This document shows, in pieces, positions 52,224 through 59,713 of a DNA stretch of 64,000 nt. The position numbers were made by a program, and so were the translations under genes. Source of the stretch: Candidatus Poribacteria bacterium (GTDB taxonomy: Bacteria; Poribacteria; WGA-4E; WGA-3G); NCBI GenBank assembly GCA_022827225.1, contig JAJDTJ010000128.1, forward strand, positions 30,914 through 94,913. The letters are read 5' to 3'. The notes beneath the pieces are model-generated. The model ran no database searches. It was not told the DNA's origin and saw only the letters and a list, made by a program, of their open reading frames with translations. The first letter of the stretch is position 1; each line of letters begins with the position of its first letter.

Positions 52224-52266
52224 ATTAACAAACAACACTACCTTGATATATAATAACATTAACAAA
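52224..52266. promoter_or_regulatory. Direct-repeat operator candidate upstream of the HTH/ImmA-IrrE gene
   Basis: ATTAACAAA occurs at 52224-52232 and 52258-52266, 34 bp apart, flanking an AT-rich TATATAATAA stretch in the intergenic DNA upstream of the HTH gene. Spacing is close to three helical turns, as expected for two dimers of an XRE repressor. Confidence 0.4.
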
Positions 52267-52298
52267 GAATCTGTGTCAAATGTATAGTGAATTATGGA

Positions 52299-52706
52299 TT
52301 ATTTTTCCATTCTATAAACGCCAATCCTGAAACCGTAACGCTTATAAAAAGCAACAGCAGCCTCGTTGTGAGCGAGTACATCCAATCTAACTTTCTTATC
52401 TGTCCACACGTTTTCATAAAGCCAGTCAAGCAACTGCGTAGCGATACCTTTTCTTCGGTGTGCTCTGTCCACGTACAACTGCCGCATATAGTAGTGTCCA
52501 CCGTCATCTCTGTACAAACAGTAGGCGATGATATGTCCGTTCTCCTTGACCGTATAACAGATGTAATCGGTTGCCAACCACTCGTTCATTCGATCAGTGA
52601 GCTCGGCTATGTCCATCGGATTGGGGTGCCGTTCATCCTCAATGAGACACCTATTCAGTTCGGCAAGCCTTCCGACATCCCGCAATTCTGCCTTAACGAT
52701 TTCCAT
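52299..52706 (-). CDS. GNAT-family N-acetyltransferase
   Basis: 135 residues. IVKAELRDVGRLAELNR starts the fold; YYMRQLYVDRAHRRKGIATQLLDWL carries the acetyl-CoA pyrophosphate-binding Q/R-x-x-G-x-G/A loop (RRKGIA); VRLDVLAHNEAAVAFYKRYGFRIG is the C-terminal motif B. Transfers an acetyl group to an unknown amine. It lies 14 nt downstream of the PhyH gene at 52721 on the same strand, so they are probably co-transcribed. Confidence 0.93.
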   Translation of the reverse strand: MEIVKAELRDVGRLAELNRCLIEDERHPNPMDIAELTDRMNEWLATDYICYTVKENGHIIAYCLYRDDGGHYYMRQLYVDRAHRRKGIATQLLDWLYENVWTDKKVRLDVLAHNEAAVAFYKRYGFRIGVYRMEK

Positions 52707-52720
52707 TACGATTCACCCGA

Positions 52721-53530
52721 TCATGTCAATGTCACGCGATCCAGTTTCACGAGCTCCTTCTCTTTCCATTCTGAACCGTAAGCTGCCAACGCCTTTGTCT
52801 CTGGTGAGAGTCGCTCCATGACTTCCGGTGGGAAGACTTCTCGGATACCGCGCTCGTCCTGAAAAAACTGTGTCTTATATCGCAGAATCAAGAACCGTCG
52901 ATCGCGGTCCTGTGGTTTCCACACTAGCACACCATGTGTCAACATTTCGGTAATCACCACAACATCTCCGGCTTTCGGCGTTACATTGACGAGAGCTGGA
53001 TGCAGTGGCGCATCAAGATTATCGGGTTCAGGAAAAAACAGGTGCTCAGGACGCTTAAACCCACTTTTATGGGATCCGGGTAGAACAATTAAACCGCCAT
53101 CCCCCGGATAGACATCCGTGAAATAGAAGAAAACGACGATGTCGTTCGTGAAGATGCGATCATTTTTGACCTCATACCGTCGCGTCCAGCGGAAGCCTTC
53201 CCTTGCACAATGTAGCGGTGTCATCTCCTTGCGTTCATGCGTATTCACCACAAGCGACCCGCGATTGAAACGCGGTTTGTTGAAAGTCAACGCTTTGATG
53301 ATGGGCCATGTCACAGGATGCAGTGTCAACGCTTCGAGCGATTTATCCGCTGAAAACCCGTTTGAAAAACCTTCACCGCCACTGCTAATTCCGGGCGGCA
53401 ATTCATCTGGTGATGATTGGACAAGCCGTTCAATCGCTGTCTGTGCGTTGCTCAGTTCTTCCGGTGTGAGAACGTTCTCTAAATGCAGATAGCCGCGTAG
53501 GTCAAAGAGATATTTCTGCTTCGGTGTCAT
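52721..53530 (-). CDS. PhyH-family Fe/2OG oxygenase-like protein, HxA variant
   Basis: 269 residues. YLFDLRGYLHLENVLTPEEL matches the N-terminus of the paralogue at 9348. Where HxD is expected the sequence reads MTPLHCAREGF (H-C-A). FFYFTDVYPGDGGLIVLPGSHKSGF, EMLTHGVLVW (distal His) and RRFLILRY (2OG Arg) complete the fold. Loss of the acidic ligand with retention of both His and Arg is the pattern of Fe/2OG halogenases (SyrB2: HTA), though a non-catalytic role is possible. Followed by a GNAT gene in the same transcript. Confidence 0.85.
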   Translation of the reverse strand: MTPKQKYLFDLRGYLHLENVLTPEELSNAQTAIERLVQSSPDELPPGISSGGEGFSNGFSADKSLEALTLHPVTWPIIKALTFNKPRFNRGSLVVNTHERKEMTPLHCAREGFRWTRRYEVKNDRIFTNDIVVFFYFTDVYPGDGGLIVLPGSHKSGFKRPEHLFFPEPDNLDAPLHPALVNVTPKAGDVVVITEMLTHGVLVWKPQDRDRRFLILRYKTQFFQDERGIREVFPPEVMERLSPETKALAAYGSEWKEKELVKLDRVTLT

Positions 53531-53714
53531 GCCTGTTCCTCAAGCGAGATACGGTTATTTTCTGTTGCTAAACATGATATAAAGGTTTGCTTTAAATATC
53601 AAGGTAATTTATAATGTTAACATGAAGCAATAGCGGGTGAAGGTGATTTAAAAGAGATTGAGTATGTCACGCAATTATAATATCAGGTGAACTTTCACTA
53701 AACAGGGGGATGTT

Positions 53715-54536
53715 ATGTTTAAGCGAACAATCCGATCTATTAATAGTCTGTTGACGCTGAATTTGATACTCGTAGTTGGCTTGATAATGTTTCCTGATGC
53801 TGGACATACCGCACCAGAACCCGAAGTCTGGTTCTCCTTCAAAGGGAAAGACGCAAATGTTGCTGTAGATGCCAGCGGTAACGGAAATGATGGTGTGATT
53901 ATGGGTGGTGCAAAGCGTGTGCCGAGTAAAGGAGGCGTTTATGGGATGGGGATCGAACTCGGTGATAACAAGGAACAGTTCATTGAATTCGATTACTTGA
54001 TGCAGAACCCCGGTACGATCGGGTTCTGGTATAAGCCGTATTGGGACGGTACAGGCGAAGGCACCTATAGATTATTCGACGCGAGTACGGCTGCGCTCTC
54101 CTTCTCTATTGGCAAAGGCACTCGGGCTGGAGAACGTGAGAATGAATTCGTTTTCTTGATAGAGAGTGCGCTTGATATAGATGCACTGATGTCTGTCCCA
54201 GCACCTGATTTTGTTAAGAAAGATGTCTGGATGCACGTAGCGGTGACTTGGGATTTTGAGGATGAGGCTTTCCTCTACATTAATGGCGAGGCAGTCGCAA
54301 CAAAAGCCGGAATCGGACCGTTCGCTGAATTCCATAAACCTCCAAGGATTGGTGGAAACAACATATTTAATTACAGAGTTGCTGCATCCGGTGCTAATGG
54401 CGTTATGGATGAATTTGCCATTTACAGTGAAGCTTTATCGGCGAAGGAGATCCAGACAGAGATGGATATCCGCGCTTTCAGCGTTGAACCTGAAGGCAAA
54501 CTCGCTGTTACGTGGGGCCGGATAAAGAGCGAGTGA
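53715..54536 (+). CDS. Secreted LamG/concanavalin-like protein with LAVTW tail
   Basis: 273 residues. Signal peptide ~1-32 (LTLNLILVVGLIMFPDAGHTAP). Then a LamG-type jelly roll: VWFSFKGKDANVAVDASGNGNDGVI, GTIGFWYKPYW, WMHVAVTWDFEDEAFLYINGEAV, GVMDEFAIYSEALSAKEI. The last residues, EPEGKLAVTWGRIKSE, match the tail of the secreted protein at 13589 and are separated from the fold. Probably binds glycans outside the cell. AGGGGGA lies upstream of the ATG. Confidence 0.88.
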   Translation: MFKRTIRSINSLLTLNLILVVGLIMFPDAGHTAPEPEVWFSFKGKDANVAVDASGNGNDGVIMGGAKRVPSKGGVYGMGIELGDNKEQFIEFDYLMQNPGTIGFWYKPYWDGTGEGTYRLFDASTAALSFSIGKGTRAGERENEFVFLIESALDIDALMSVPAPDFVKKDVWMHVAVTWDFEDEAFLYINGEAVATKAGIGPFAEFHKPPRIGGNNIFNYRVAASGANGVMDEFAIYSEALSAKEIQTEMDIRAFSVEPEGKLAVTWGRIKSE

Positions 54537-54559
54537 TAGCAAGCTTCAAGTTACTGAGG

Positions 54560-54631
54560 GGTTTGTAGTATGCGATTCATCGCGCGTTTTGACGGTGTGC
54601 TAACGGGCAATAAATTGCCCTACTACAAACC
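54560..54631. repeat. 72-bp structured element able to form a three-way junction
   Basis: Outer 11-bp arms GGTTTGTAGTA (54560-54570) and TACTACAAACC (54621-54631) enclose two inner hairpins, GCGAT-TC-ATCGC (54572-54583) and GGGCAAT-AA-ATTGCCC (54605-54620). It fills the convergent gap between the LamG and sulfatase genes and could end transcription from both. Confidence 0.65.
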
Positions 54632-54645
54632 GTAAGCATCTAAAT

Positions 54646-56040
54646 TCACTCATAATCTCCCAATTCATTCCGCAGTTGTTTCAATTCCGCTTTCAATTCC
54701 ACAACAACATCCGCATACGCCGGGTTTGCGTAAACATTCTGCATCTCGTGCGGATCCTTCTCTAAATCAAAGAGTTCCCATTCGGGTGGTGTTGAGCGGT
54801 CAATCGCGCCACCTGTCCCCAATGCCTCACCATAATAGTAGATGAGTTTATAGCGTTCCGTCCGCACGCCGTAATGCGCCGGGATATTGAAATGCGCGAG
54901 ATGCATCCAATACCGGTAATACATGGAGGTCCGCCAATCCGTAGGCGTTTCGACAGCCAACGATGCCCGAAGACTGCGTCCCTGCATATCCTCTGGAATT
55001 GATATGTCAGCGTAGTCAAGTAGCGTGGGCGCGAAATCGACGTTTAAGGCAATCTGTTCGCTGATGCCGGATGCTGGAATTTCGCGTGAATATCGAACGA
55101 GCAGTGGGATGCGCATCGATGCCTCATACATGAACCGTTTATCGTACCAACCGTGATCGCCTAAAAAGAAACCGTGATCCGCCGAATAGATGACGACCGT
55201 GTCTTCCGCTAAACCCTCCACCTCCAGATAATCGAGCAGTCGTCCGACATTCTCATCAATGGCGTGCGCACAACGAAAGTAGTTCTGCATGTAGCACTGA
55301 TAGTTCCAGCGTTTCAGCGCATCGCCTTCCAGATTTTTAGGAGTCGGCTCTGGTAGATGGTTTTTCCTTTGCATGATGTCCACCTTCGCGGTATTCATCG
55401 CAGCGGCAGCCGCTCGGTTTTTATAATCGTCGTTGAAGGTCGGCGGTTCAGGGATTTCGTCGGTATACAGGTGTAGATGCTTCGGATTCGGAAAAAATGG
55501 ATCGTGCGTCGCCTTATAGGTCGTCATTAAGAAAAACGGCTGATCCGTTTCTCTGTTTTGCAGCCAACCCAGCGAACTGTCCGTCACGATGTCAGCAGAA
55601 TACCCATCAAATCTTTTCCGTTCTCCCATCTCAATCATTACCGGGTCGATGTGTGCGCCTTGCACGGGGAACACATTCCAGTAATCAAAGCCGTGTGGGT
55701 CGCTGACACCGCCGTGTCCGAGGTGCCATTTTCCGACAATCGCTGTCTGGTATCCGTCAGCATGTAGCATTTGTGCGACCGTCTGTTCCCGTGTGTGATC
55801 AATTGTATCTGCCAGCGTCTTGATGCCGGTTTTATGGCTATATTTCCCTGTTAAGATAGAACCGCGTGCCGGTGTACAGATAGCGTTGGTGCAGAAGCAG
55901 TTATTGAAGCGCATCCCACCATTGCCAATTCGGTCAATGTTCGGCGTCCGATTCATTTCACTGCCGTAGCAGCTGATCGCCGGTGCGGCGTGGTCATCTG
56001 ATACAATGAGGAGGATATTCGGTTTATGTGTCGTTGGCAT
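54646..56040 (-). CDS. Type I sulfatase
   Basis: 464 residues. NILLIVSDDH supplies the metal-binding Asp15/Asp16. CTPAR has Cys55, the residue converted to formylglycine by a maturase, followed by GSILTGKYSHKTGI. VGKWHLGHGG and VVIYSADHGFFLGDHGWYDKR complete the alkaline-phosphatase-fold active site. YYRYWMHLAHFNIPAHYGVRTERYKLIYY and the C-terminal LEKDPHEMQNVY are typical. No signal peptide is visible, so it may be cytoplasmic. Removes sulfate from glycans such as host or algal sulfated polysaccharides. Confidence 0.95.
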   Translation of the reverse strand: MPTTHKPNILLIVSDDHAAPAISCYGSEMNRTPNIDRIGNGGMRFNNCFCTNAICTPARGSILTGKYSHKTGIKTLADTIDHTREQTVAQMLHADGYQTAIVGKWHLGHGGVSDPHGFDYWNVFPVQGAHIDPVMIEMGERKRFDGYSADIVTDSSLGWLQNRETDQPFFLMTTYKATHDPFFPNPKHLHLYTDEIPEPPTFNDDYKNRAAAAAMNTAKVDIMQRKNHLPEPTPKNLEGDALKRWNYQCYMQNYFRCAHAIDENVGRLLDYLEVEGLAEDTVVIYSADHGFFLGDHGWYDKRFMYEASMRIPLLVRYSREIPASGISEQIALNVDFAPTLLDYADISIPEDMQGRSLRASLAVETPTDWRTSMYYRYWMHLAHFNIPAHYGVRTERYKLIYYYGEALGTGGAIDRSTPPEWELFDLEKDPHEMQNVYANPAYADVVVELKAELKQLRNELGDYE

Positions 56041-56169
56041 CGCTTACTCCTGTTGCTCCCGATATTTTTAAAGATATGAAATGACGGTATTTCGGTTAAA
56101 CCTCCGCATATTTTAGCATAGGTCGCCCTATAATACAAATCAGTGTGCCAATAGCCCCCAAAAGATTGC

Positions 56170-56198
56170 TTGACAAAATTAGCGAAACCCTGTTTAAT
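56170..56198 (+). promoter_or_regulatory. Sigma-70-like promoter of the ridA gene
   Basis: TTGACA (56170-56175), 17 bp, TTTAAT (56193-56198): one mismatch. Leader of ~75 nt to the ATG at 56281. Confidence 0.75.
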
Positions 56199-56280
56199 AA
56201 TAGAGGCGGAAACAGATAACCGTAGTGCCGTTTTTTCGGCAAATTTTAGCATTTACTCCATTTACAAAGGAAACGATTAG

Positions 56281-56742
56281 ATGAAAATAGAACAACGGCT
56301 TGAAGAATTAGGTGTAGAATTACCGGAACCCGCAGTTCCCGTAGCGAATTACGTCACAACCGTCCAAACCGGTAACCTCATATTTACTTCTGGACACGGA
56401 CCCGGAACTGGCGAAGGTCCAATCTATCAGAGTCAACTCGGCACCGATGCGACAATCGAAGAAGGCTATGCCTCGGCGCGTCAGGTGGCGATCGGGCTGT
56501 TAAGTACCCTCAAACATGCACTCGGTGATTTGGACAGAGTGAAGCGTGTCGTTAAAGTGGTTGGGTTCGTCAATTCAGCCCCTGACTTTACGGATCAGCC
56601 CGCGGTCGTTAACGGTGCCTCCGATTTCTTCGTTGAGGTGTTCGGCGATAAAGGCAAACATGCTCGCTCCGCAGTAGGCATGGTACAATTGCCCGGCGGC
56701 ATTCCGGTCGAAGTTGAAATGGTCGTCGAAATTGAGGATTAA
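56281..56742 (+). CDS. RidA/YjgF-family protein
   Basis: 153 residues of the RidA fold: NYVTTVQTGNLIFTSGHGPGTGEG, ASARQVAIGLLSTLKHALGDLDRVKRVVKVVGFVNS and HARSAVGMVQLPGGIPVEVEMVVEI; the Arg of HARSAVG is the residue that grips the imine carboxylate. Members hydrolyse reactive enamine/imine intermediates made by PLP enzymes. AAGGAAA precedes the ATG. It stands before fabV and may share its transcript (131 bp gap). Confidence 0.93.
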   Translation: MKIEQRLEELGVELPEPAVPVANYVTTVQTGNLIFTSGHGPGTGEGPIYQSQLGTDATIEEGYASARQVAIGLLSTLKHALGDLDRVKRVVKVVGFVNSAPDFTDQPAVVNGASDFFVEVFGDKGKHARSAVGMVQLPGGIPVEVEMVVEIED

Positions 56743-56873
56743 TCTCTTGAGGAAACTTAAGATCGGCATTATGCGTCACGAAAGCGCAGCCCGAAACGAA
56801 GTGGAGGGCGACTCGCGAGAGAATACCCCAAGCATGAAACCACGCTTATTACTCCGCAAGGAAAATTTAAAAA

Positions 56874-58067
56874 ATGGCTGTTCAAATTGTTAAACCTCGG
56901 ATACGCGGGTTCATCTGTACGAATGCACATCCGGTTGGGTGTCAGGCAAATATCCTGAACCAGATCGACGAGATTAAGGAGGGCATCCCGTACAAAGAGA
57001 CAGGTCTGAATGCGCTTGTCATCGGTGCGTCAACCGGTTATGGACTCGCCTCTCGCATCGCCTTGACTTACGCTTACGGTGCGAAAACACTTGGACTTCT
57101 CTACGAACGTCCGCCTGATGGCAGACGCACCGCGTCAGCAGGCTACTATAACACCGCTGCTTTCCATCAACAGGCGGCAGCGGACGGGTTTCTTGCCGAA
57201 AGTCTCAACGGAGACGCATTTTCCGATGCGATGAAGACGGAAGCTATTGACCGACTCAAAACAGATTTCGGCAAAATAGATGTCCTCGTCTATAGCATCG
57301 CTGCACCCCGTCGAACACATCCGAATACGGGGGTCTCACACGAATCTGTCCTCAAACCGATCGGTGCACCCTATACAGGAAAGACAATTGACCTGAATCG
57401 GGAAATCATCGCCCCGGTAACGATTGACCCCGCAACTGAGCATGAGATCACGGATACCATCGCTGTGATGGGTGGCGAGGATTTGGAGATGTGGGTTGAC
57501 GCATTGGCGGACGCGGAGTTGCTCGCGCCGGAGGTGACGGTCGTTGCCTATACCTATATCGGGAGTCCTTTAACCTGGTCCATTTACCGAGACGGAACGA
57601 TCGGCAGAGCGAAAGACGATCTAAAAGCACGTGTAGACGCACTTGACCAAAGACTCTCGGATCAACTCGGCGGCAATGCCTATATTTCGGTGAACAAAGC
57701 CGTTGTTACGCAAGCCTCCGCAGCGATTCCTGTCGTACCCCTCTATATTAGCATCCTCTATGACATCATGGACGCGAAGGGGATCAATGAAGCACCGATT
57801 GGACAGATGCGACGACTTTTCTCAGAACATCTCGGACCGGGTTTACAACCGCAACTCGATAATGAACGCTATATCCGACTCGATGACCGCGAGCTACAAT
57901 CTGAAGTAACCGACGCAGTGACCGAGCGTTGGGAACAAATTGACACCGACAATTTCCTCGAACTCTCCGATTACGCAGGCTATCGGCGACGCTTCCGAAA
58001 CCTCTTCGGGTTTGAAGTTGAAGGTGTGGACTACGATGAAGCGGTAGAGACGGAATTAACATTTTAG
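56874..58067 (+). CDS. fabV: FabV-type trans-2-enoyl-CoA/ACP reductase
   Basis: 397 residues, normal for FabV. IVKPRIRGFICTNAHPVGC is the diagnostic N-terminus; VIGASTGYGLASRIALTYAYGA the NADH-binding loop; VVAYTYIGSPLTWSIYRDGTIGRAK holds the Tyr-x8-Lys catalytic pair of this family. GNAYISVNKAVVTQASAAIPVVPLYISIL follows. Reduces enoyl-ACP or enoyl-CoA in the last step of fatty acid elongation; FabV enzymes are usually resistant to triclosan. AAGGAAAATTTAAAAA precedes the ATG. Confidence 0.96.
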   Translation: MAVQIVKPRIRGFICTNAHPVGCQANILNQIDEIKEGIPYKETGLNALVIGASTGYGLASRIALTYAYGAKTLGLLYERPPDGRRTASAGYYNTAAFHQQAAADGFLAESLNGDAFSDAMKTEAIDRLKTDFGKIDVLVYSIAAPRRTHPNTGVSHESVLKPIGAPYTGKTIDLNREIIAPVTIDPATEHEITDTIAVMGGEDLEMWVDALADAELLAPEVTVVAYTYIGSPLTWSIYRDGTIGRAKDDLKARVDALDQRLSDQLGGNAYISVNKAVVTQASAAIPVVPLYISILYDIMDAKGINEAPIGQMRRLFSEHLGPGLQPQLDNERYIRLDDRELQSEVTDAVTERWEQIDTDNFLELSDYAGYRRRFRNLFGFEVEGVDYDEAVETELTF

Positions 58068-58097
58068 GAATAGTGGCATAGAAATCAACAAACTTGA

Positions 58098-58436
58098 ATG
58101 CGGAACATACGACCAAGAAGACTACAGGTCTACCGAACTTCAAGAGGACGAGAGCCTTTTACCGAGTGGCTTATATCCATTCACGATAGAAATACGCGAA
58201 ACAGAATTGAAAGGCGACTTGACCGAATCAGATCTGGCAATTTTGGGGATTACCGTTCTGTTGGTGCTGGGGTGTTTGAATTGCGATTTTCTTTCGGCGC
58301 GGGGTATCGCATCTATTTTGGCGAAGTGGATGATACGATCGTTCTTCTGCTCTGTGGGGGAGACAAGTCATCGCAGGCACGAGATATTGAACGCGCAAAA
58401 GGGTATTGGTTGGAATATAAGGAGGCACAACAATGA
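58098..58436 (+). CDS. RelE/HigB-type toxin (phage Gp49-like)
   Basis: 112 residues. YRTSRGREPFTEWLISIHDRNTRNRIERRLDRIRSGNFGDYRSVGAGVFELRF...YRIYFGE and LLLCGGDKSSQARDIERAKGYW match the Gp49-like HigB branch of RelE/ParE toxins, which cleave mRNA on the ribosome. No convincing ribosome site at the ATG; it starts 30 nt after fabV and may be read from that transcript. It overlaps the antitoxin ATG (ATGA). Toxin-first order is typical of HigBA. Confidence 0.88.
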   Translation: MRNIRPRRLQVYRTSRGREPFTEWLISIHDRNTRNRIERRLDRIRSGNFGDYRSVGAGVFELRFSFGAGYRIYFGEVDDTIVLLLCGGDKSSQARDIERAKGYWLEYKEAQQ

Positions 58437-58837
58437 GAGAGTATCGAACATGGGAAGAAATTCTAATGGAACGGTTTACTTCCGACTGGGAGGAGGCAAT
58501 TGGTTATCTCGACGTGGCACTTGAGGAATACCAAGAGGATGGTGACACCCCTTTCTTTCTCTTGGGGCTCCAAAATGTTATAGAAGCACGGGGCGGGGTT
58601 TCGGAGGTCGCTAAGAAAATCGGCATTGCGCCACAATGCCTCTCGGACATGCTCTCAAGTGAAAAGGCACCGCGCCTGGATACGCTCAATACAATTCTTC
58701 AGGCACTTGGATGTCGGTTGTCAATTCAGCCGCTAAAGGATGCGGATTCCAGTGCAGACATGGATTACTCGGTCACACCAAGAGAAAGCACAGATCCACG
58801 CCCTGAAGCCACTACCGGAAGCAGTAATCTTCACTAA
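58433..58837 (+). CDS. HTH antitoxin (HigA-like)
   Basis: 134 residues. The N-terminal part (EAIGYLDVALEEYQEDGDTPFFLLGLQNVIEARGGVSEVAKKIGIAPQCLSDMLSS) is the addiction-module antidote HTH, with the recognition helix in PQCLSDML and LNTILQALGCRLSIQPL after it. The last ~35 residues are a disordered Ser/Thr/Glu-rich tail, a likely proteolysis target. AAGGAGG ends 8 nt before the ATG inside the toxin gene. Neutralises the RelE/HigB toxin and probably represses the operon. Confidence 0.88.
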   Translation: MREYRTWEEILMERFTSDWEEAIGYLDVALEEYQEDGDTPFFLLGLQNVIEARGGVSEVAKKIGIAPQCLSDMLSSEKAPRLDTLNTILQALGCRLSIQPLKDADSSADMDYSVTPRESTDPRPEATTGSSNLH

Positions 58838-58926
58838 CTGATATATCAGGATTTGCTATAGTTGAACACAAAAATTTCAGCAGATGTTTTGATGTATGTC
58901 TGCTGTTAAAAAATAAGGAGAAATTT

Positions 58927-59655
58927 ATGGCACAACCAATTCAGGTTACGGTCTGGAATGAATTTAGGCACGAAAAAACGAACGATTTTATTCGCGGCAT
59001 CTATCCAAAAGGCATCCATACCGCTATCGCCGACGGATTAAATAACGCTGACGGGTTTAACGTCCGGACAGCAACTTTAGATGAGCCCGAACACGGCTTA
59101 ACCGCTGATGTGCTCTCAAGCACGGATGTTCTAATCTGGTGGGGACATGCCGCACACGGCGCAGTTGAAGACGCAATCGCTGACAAGGTCCGCGCCCGTG
59201 TCTTAGACGGCATGGGGCTCATCGTCCTGCACTCTGCACACTATTCCAAACCCTTTACGCGTTTGATGGGCACGTCCTGTAGCCTCAAATGGCGTGAAGC
59301 CGGTGAAAAAGAACGCCTTTGGGTGATTGAGCACGGACACCCGATCGTTGAAGGTTTGGGAGAATACATTGAAATCGAACATGCCGAGATGTATGGCGAA
59401 CCGTTTGATGTTCCCGAACCGGACACACTCGTTTTTATTAGTTGGTTCCCCGGTGGTGAAGTCTTTCGGAGTGGATGCTGCTATTATCGGGGCAGAGGCA
59501 AAATCTTCTATTTTCGTCCGGGTCACGAGACATATCCGATCTATTACGATGAGAACGTTCGACATGTGATTGCGAATGCTACACGTTGGGCAGCCCTCGG
59601 CAACGCACCGACCCCTGTCTTCGGGAATGCGAAGCCTCTGGAACCCTTAGAATAG
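58927..59655 (+). CDS. ThuA-like glutamine-amidotransferase-fold protein
   Basis: 242 residues. VWNEFRHEKTNDFIRGIYPKGIH, DVLIWWGHAAHGAVED, GLIVLHSAHYSKPFTRLMG and IFYFRPGHETYPIYYDENVRHVIANATRW are the ThuA (trehalose utilisation) signature. The class I amidotransferase catalytic Cys is replaced (VLHSAHYS), as usual in ThuA. Thought to act in sugar metabolism, perhaps on keto-trehalose-like sugars; reaction unproven. Strong AAGGAGAAATTT site. Confidence 0.92.
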   Translation: MAQPIQVTVWNEFRHEKTNDFIRGIYPKGIHTAIADGLNNADGFNVRTATLDEPEHGLTADVLSSTDVLIWWGHAAHGAVEDAIADKVRARVLDGMGLIVLHSAHYSKPFTRLMGTSCSLKWREAGEKERLWVIEHGHPIVEGLGEYIEIEHAEMYGEPFDVPEPDTLVFISWFPGGEVFRSGCCYYRGRGKIFYFRPGHETYPIYYDENVRHVIANATRWAALGNAPTPVFGNAKPLEPLE

Positions 59656-59664
59656 GATATGTAG

Positions 59665-59696
59665 CATTGAGCGGACTTCCTTGAGTCCGCTCAATG
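59665..59696 (+). promoter_or_regulatory. 13-bp hairpin immediately before the transporter ribosome site
   Basis: CATTGAGCGGACT (59665-59677) and AGTCCGCTCAATG (59684-59696) pair perfectly with a 6-nt loop. The AAGGA ribosome site starts 6 nt later. No long T-run follows, so it could be an attenuator, mRNA stabiliser or weak terminator of the ThuA gene. Confidence 0.6.
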
Positions 59697-59713
59697 TTGT
59701 TAAGGAACCTGTT

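Noticed and set aside
56771..56893. 40-codon frame before fabV (MRHESAARNEVEGD...)
   Set aside because: No clear ribosome site, overlaps the fabV start, and the sequence has no hydrophobic core or known pattern.
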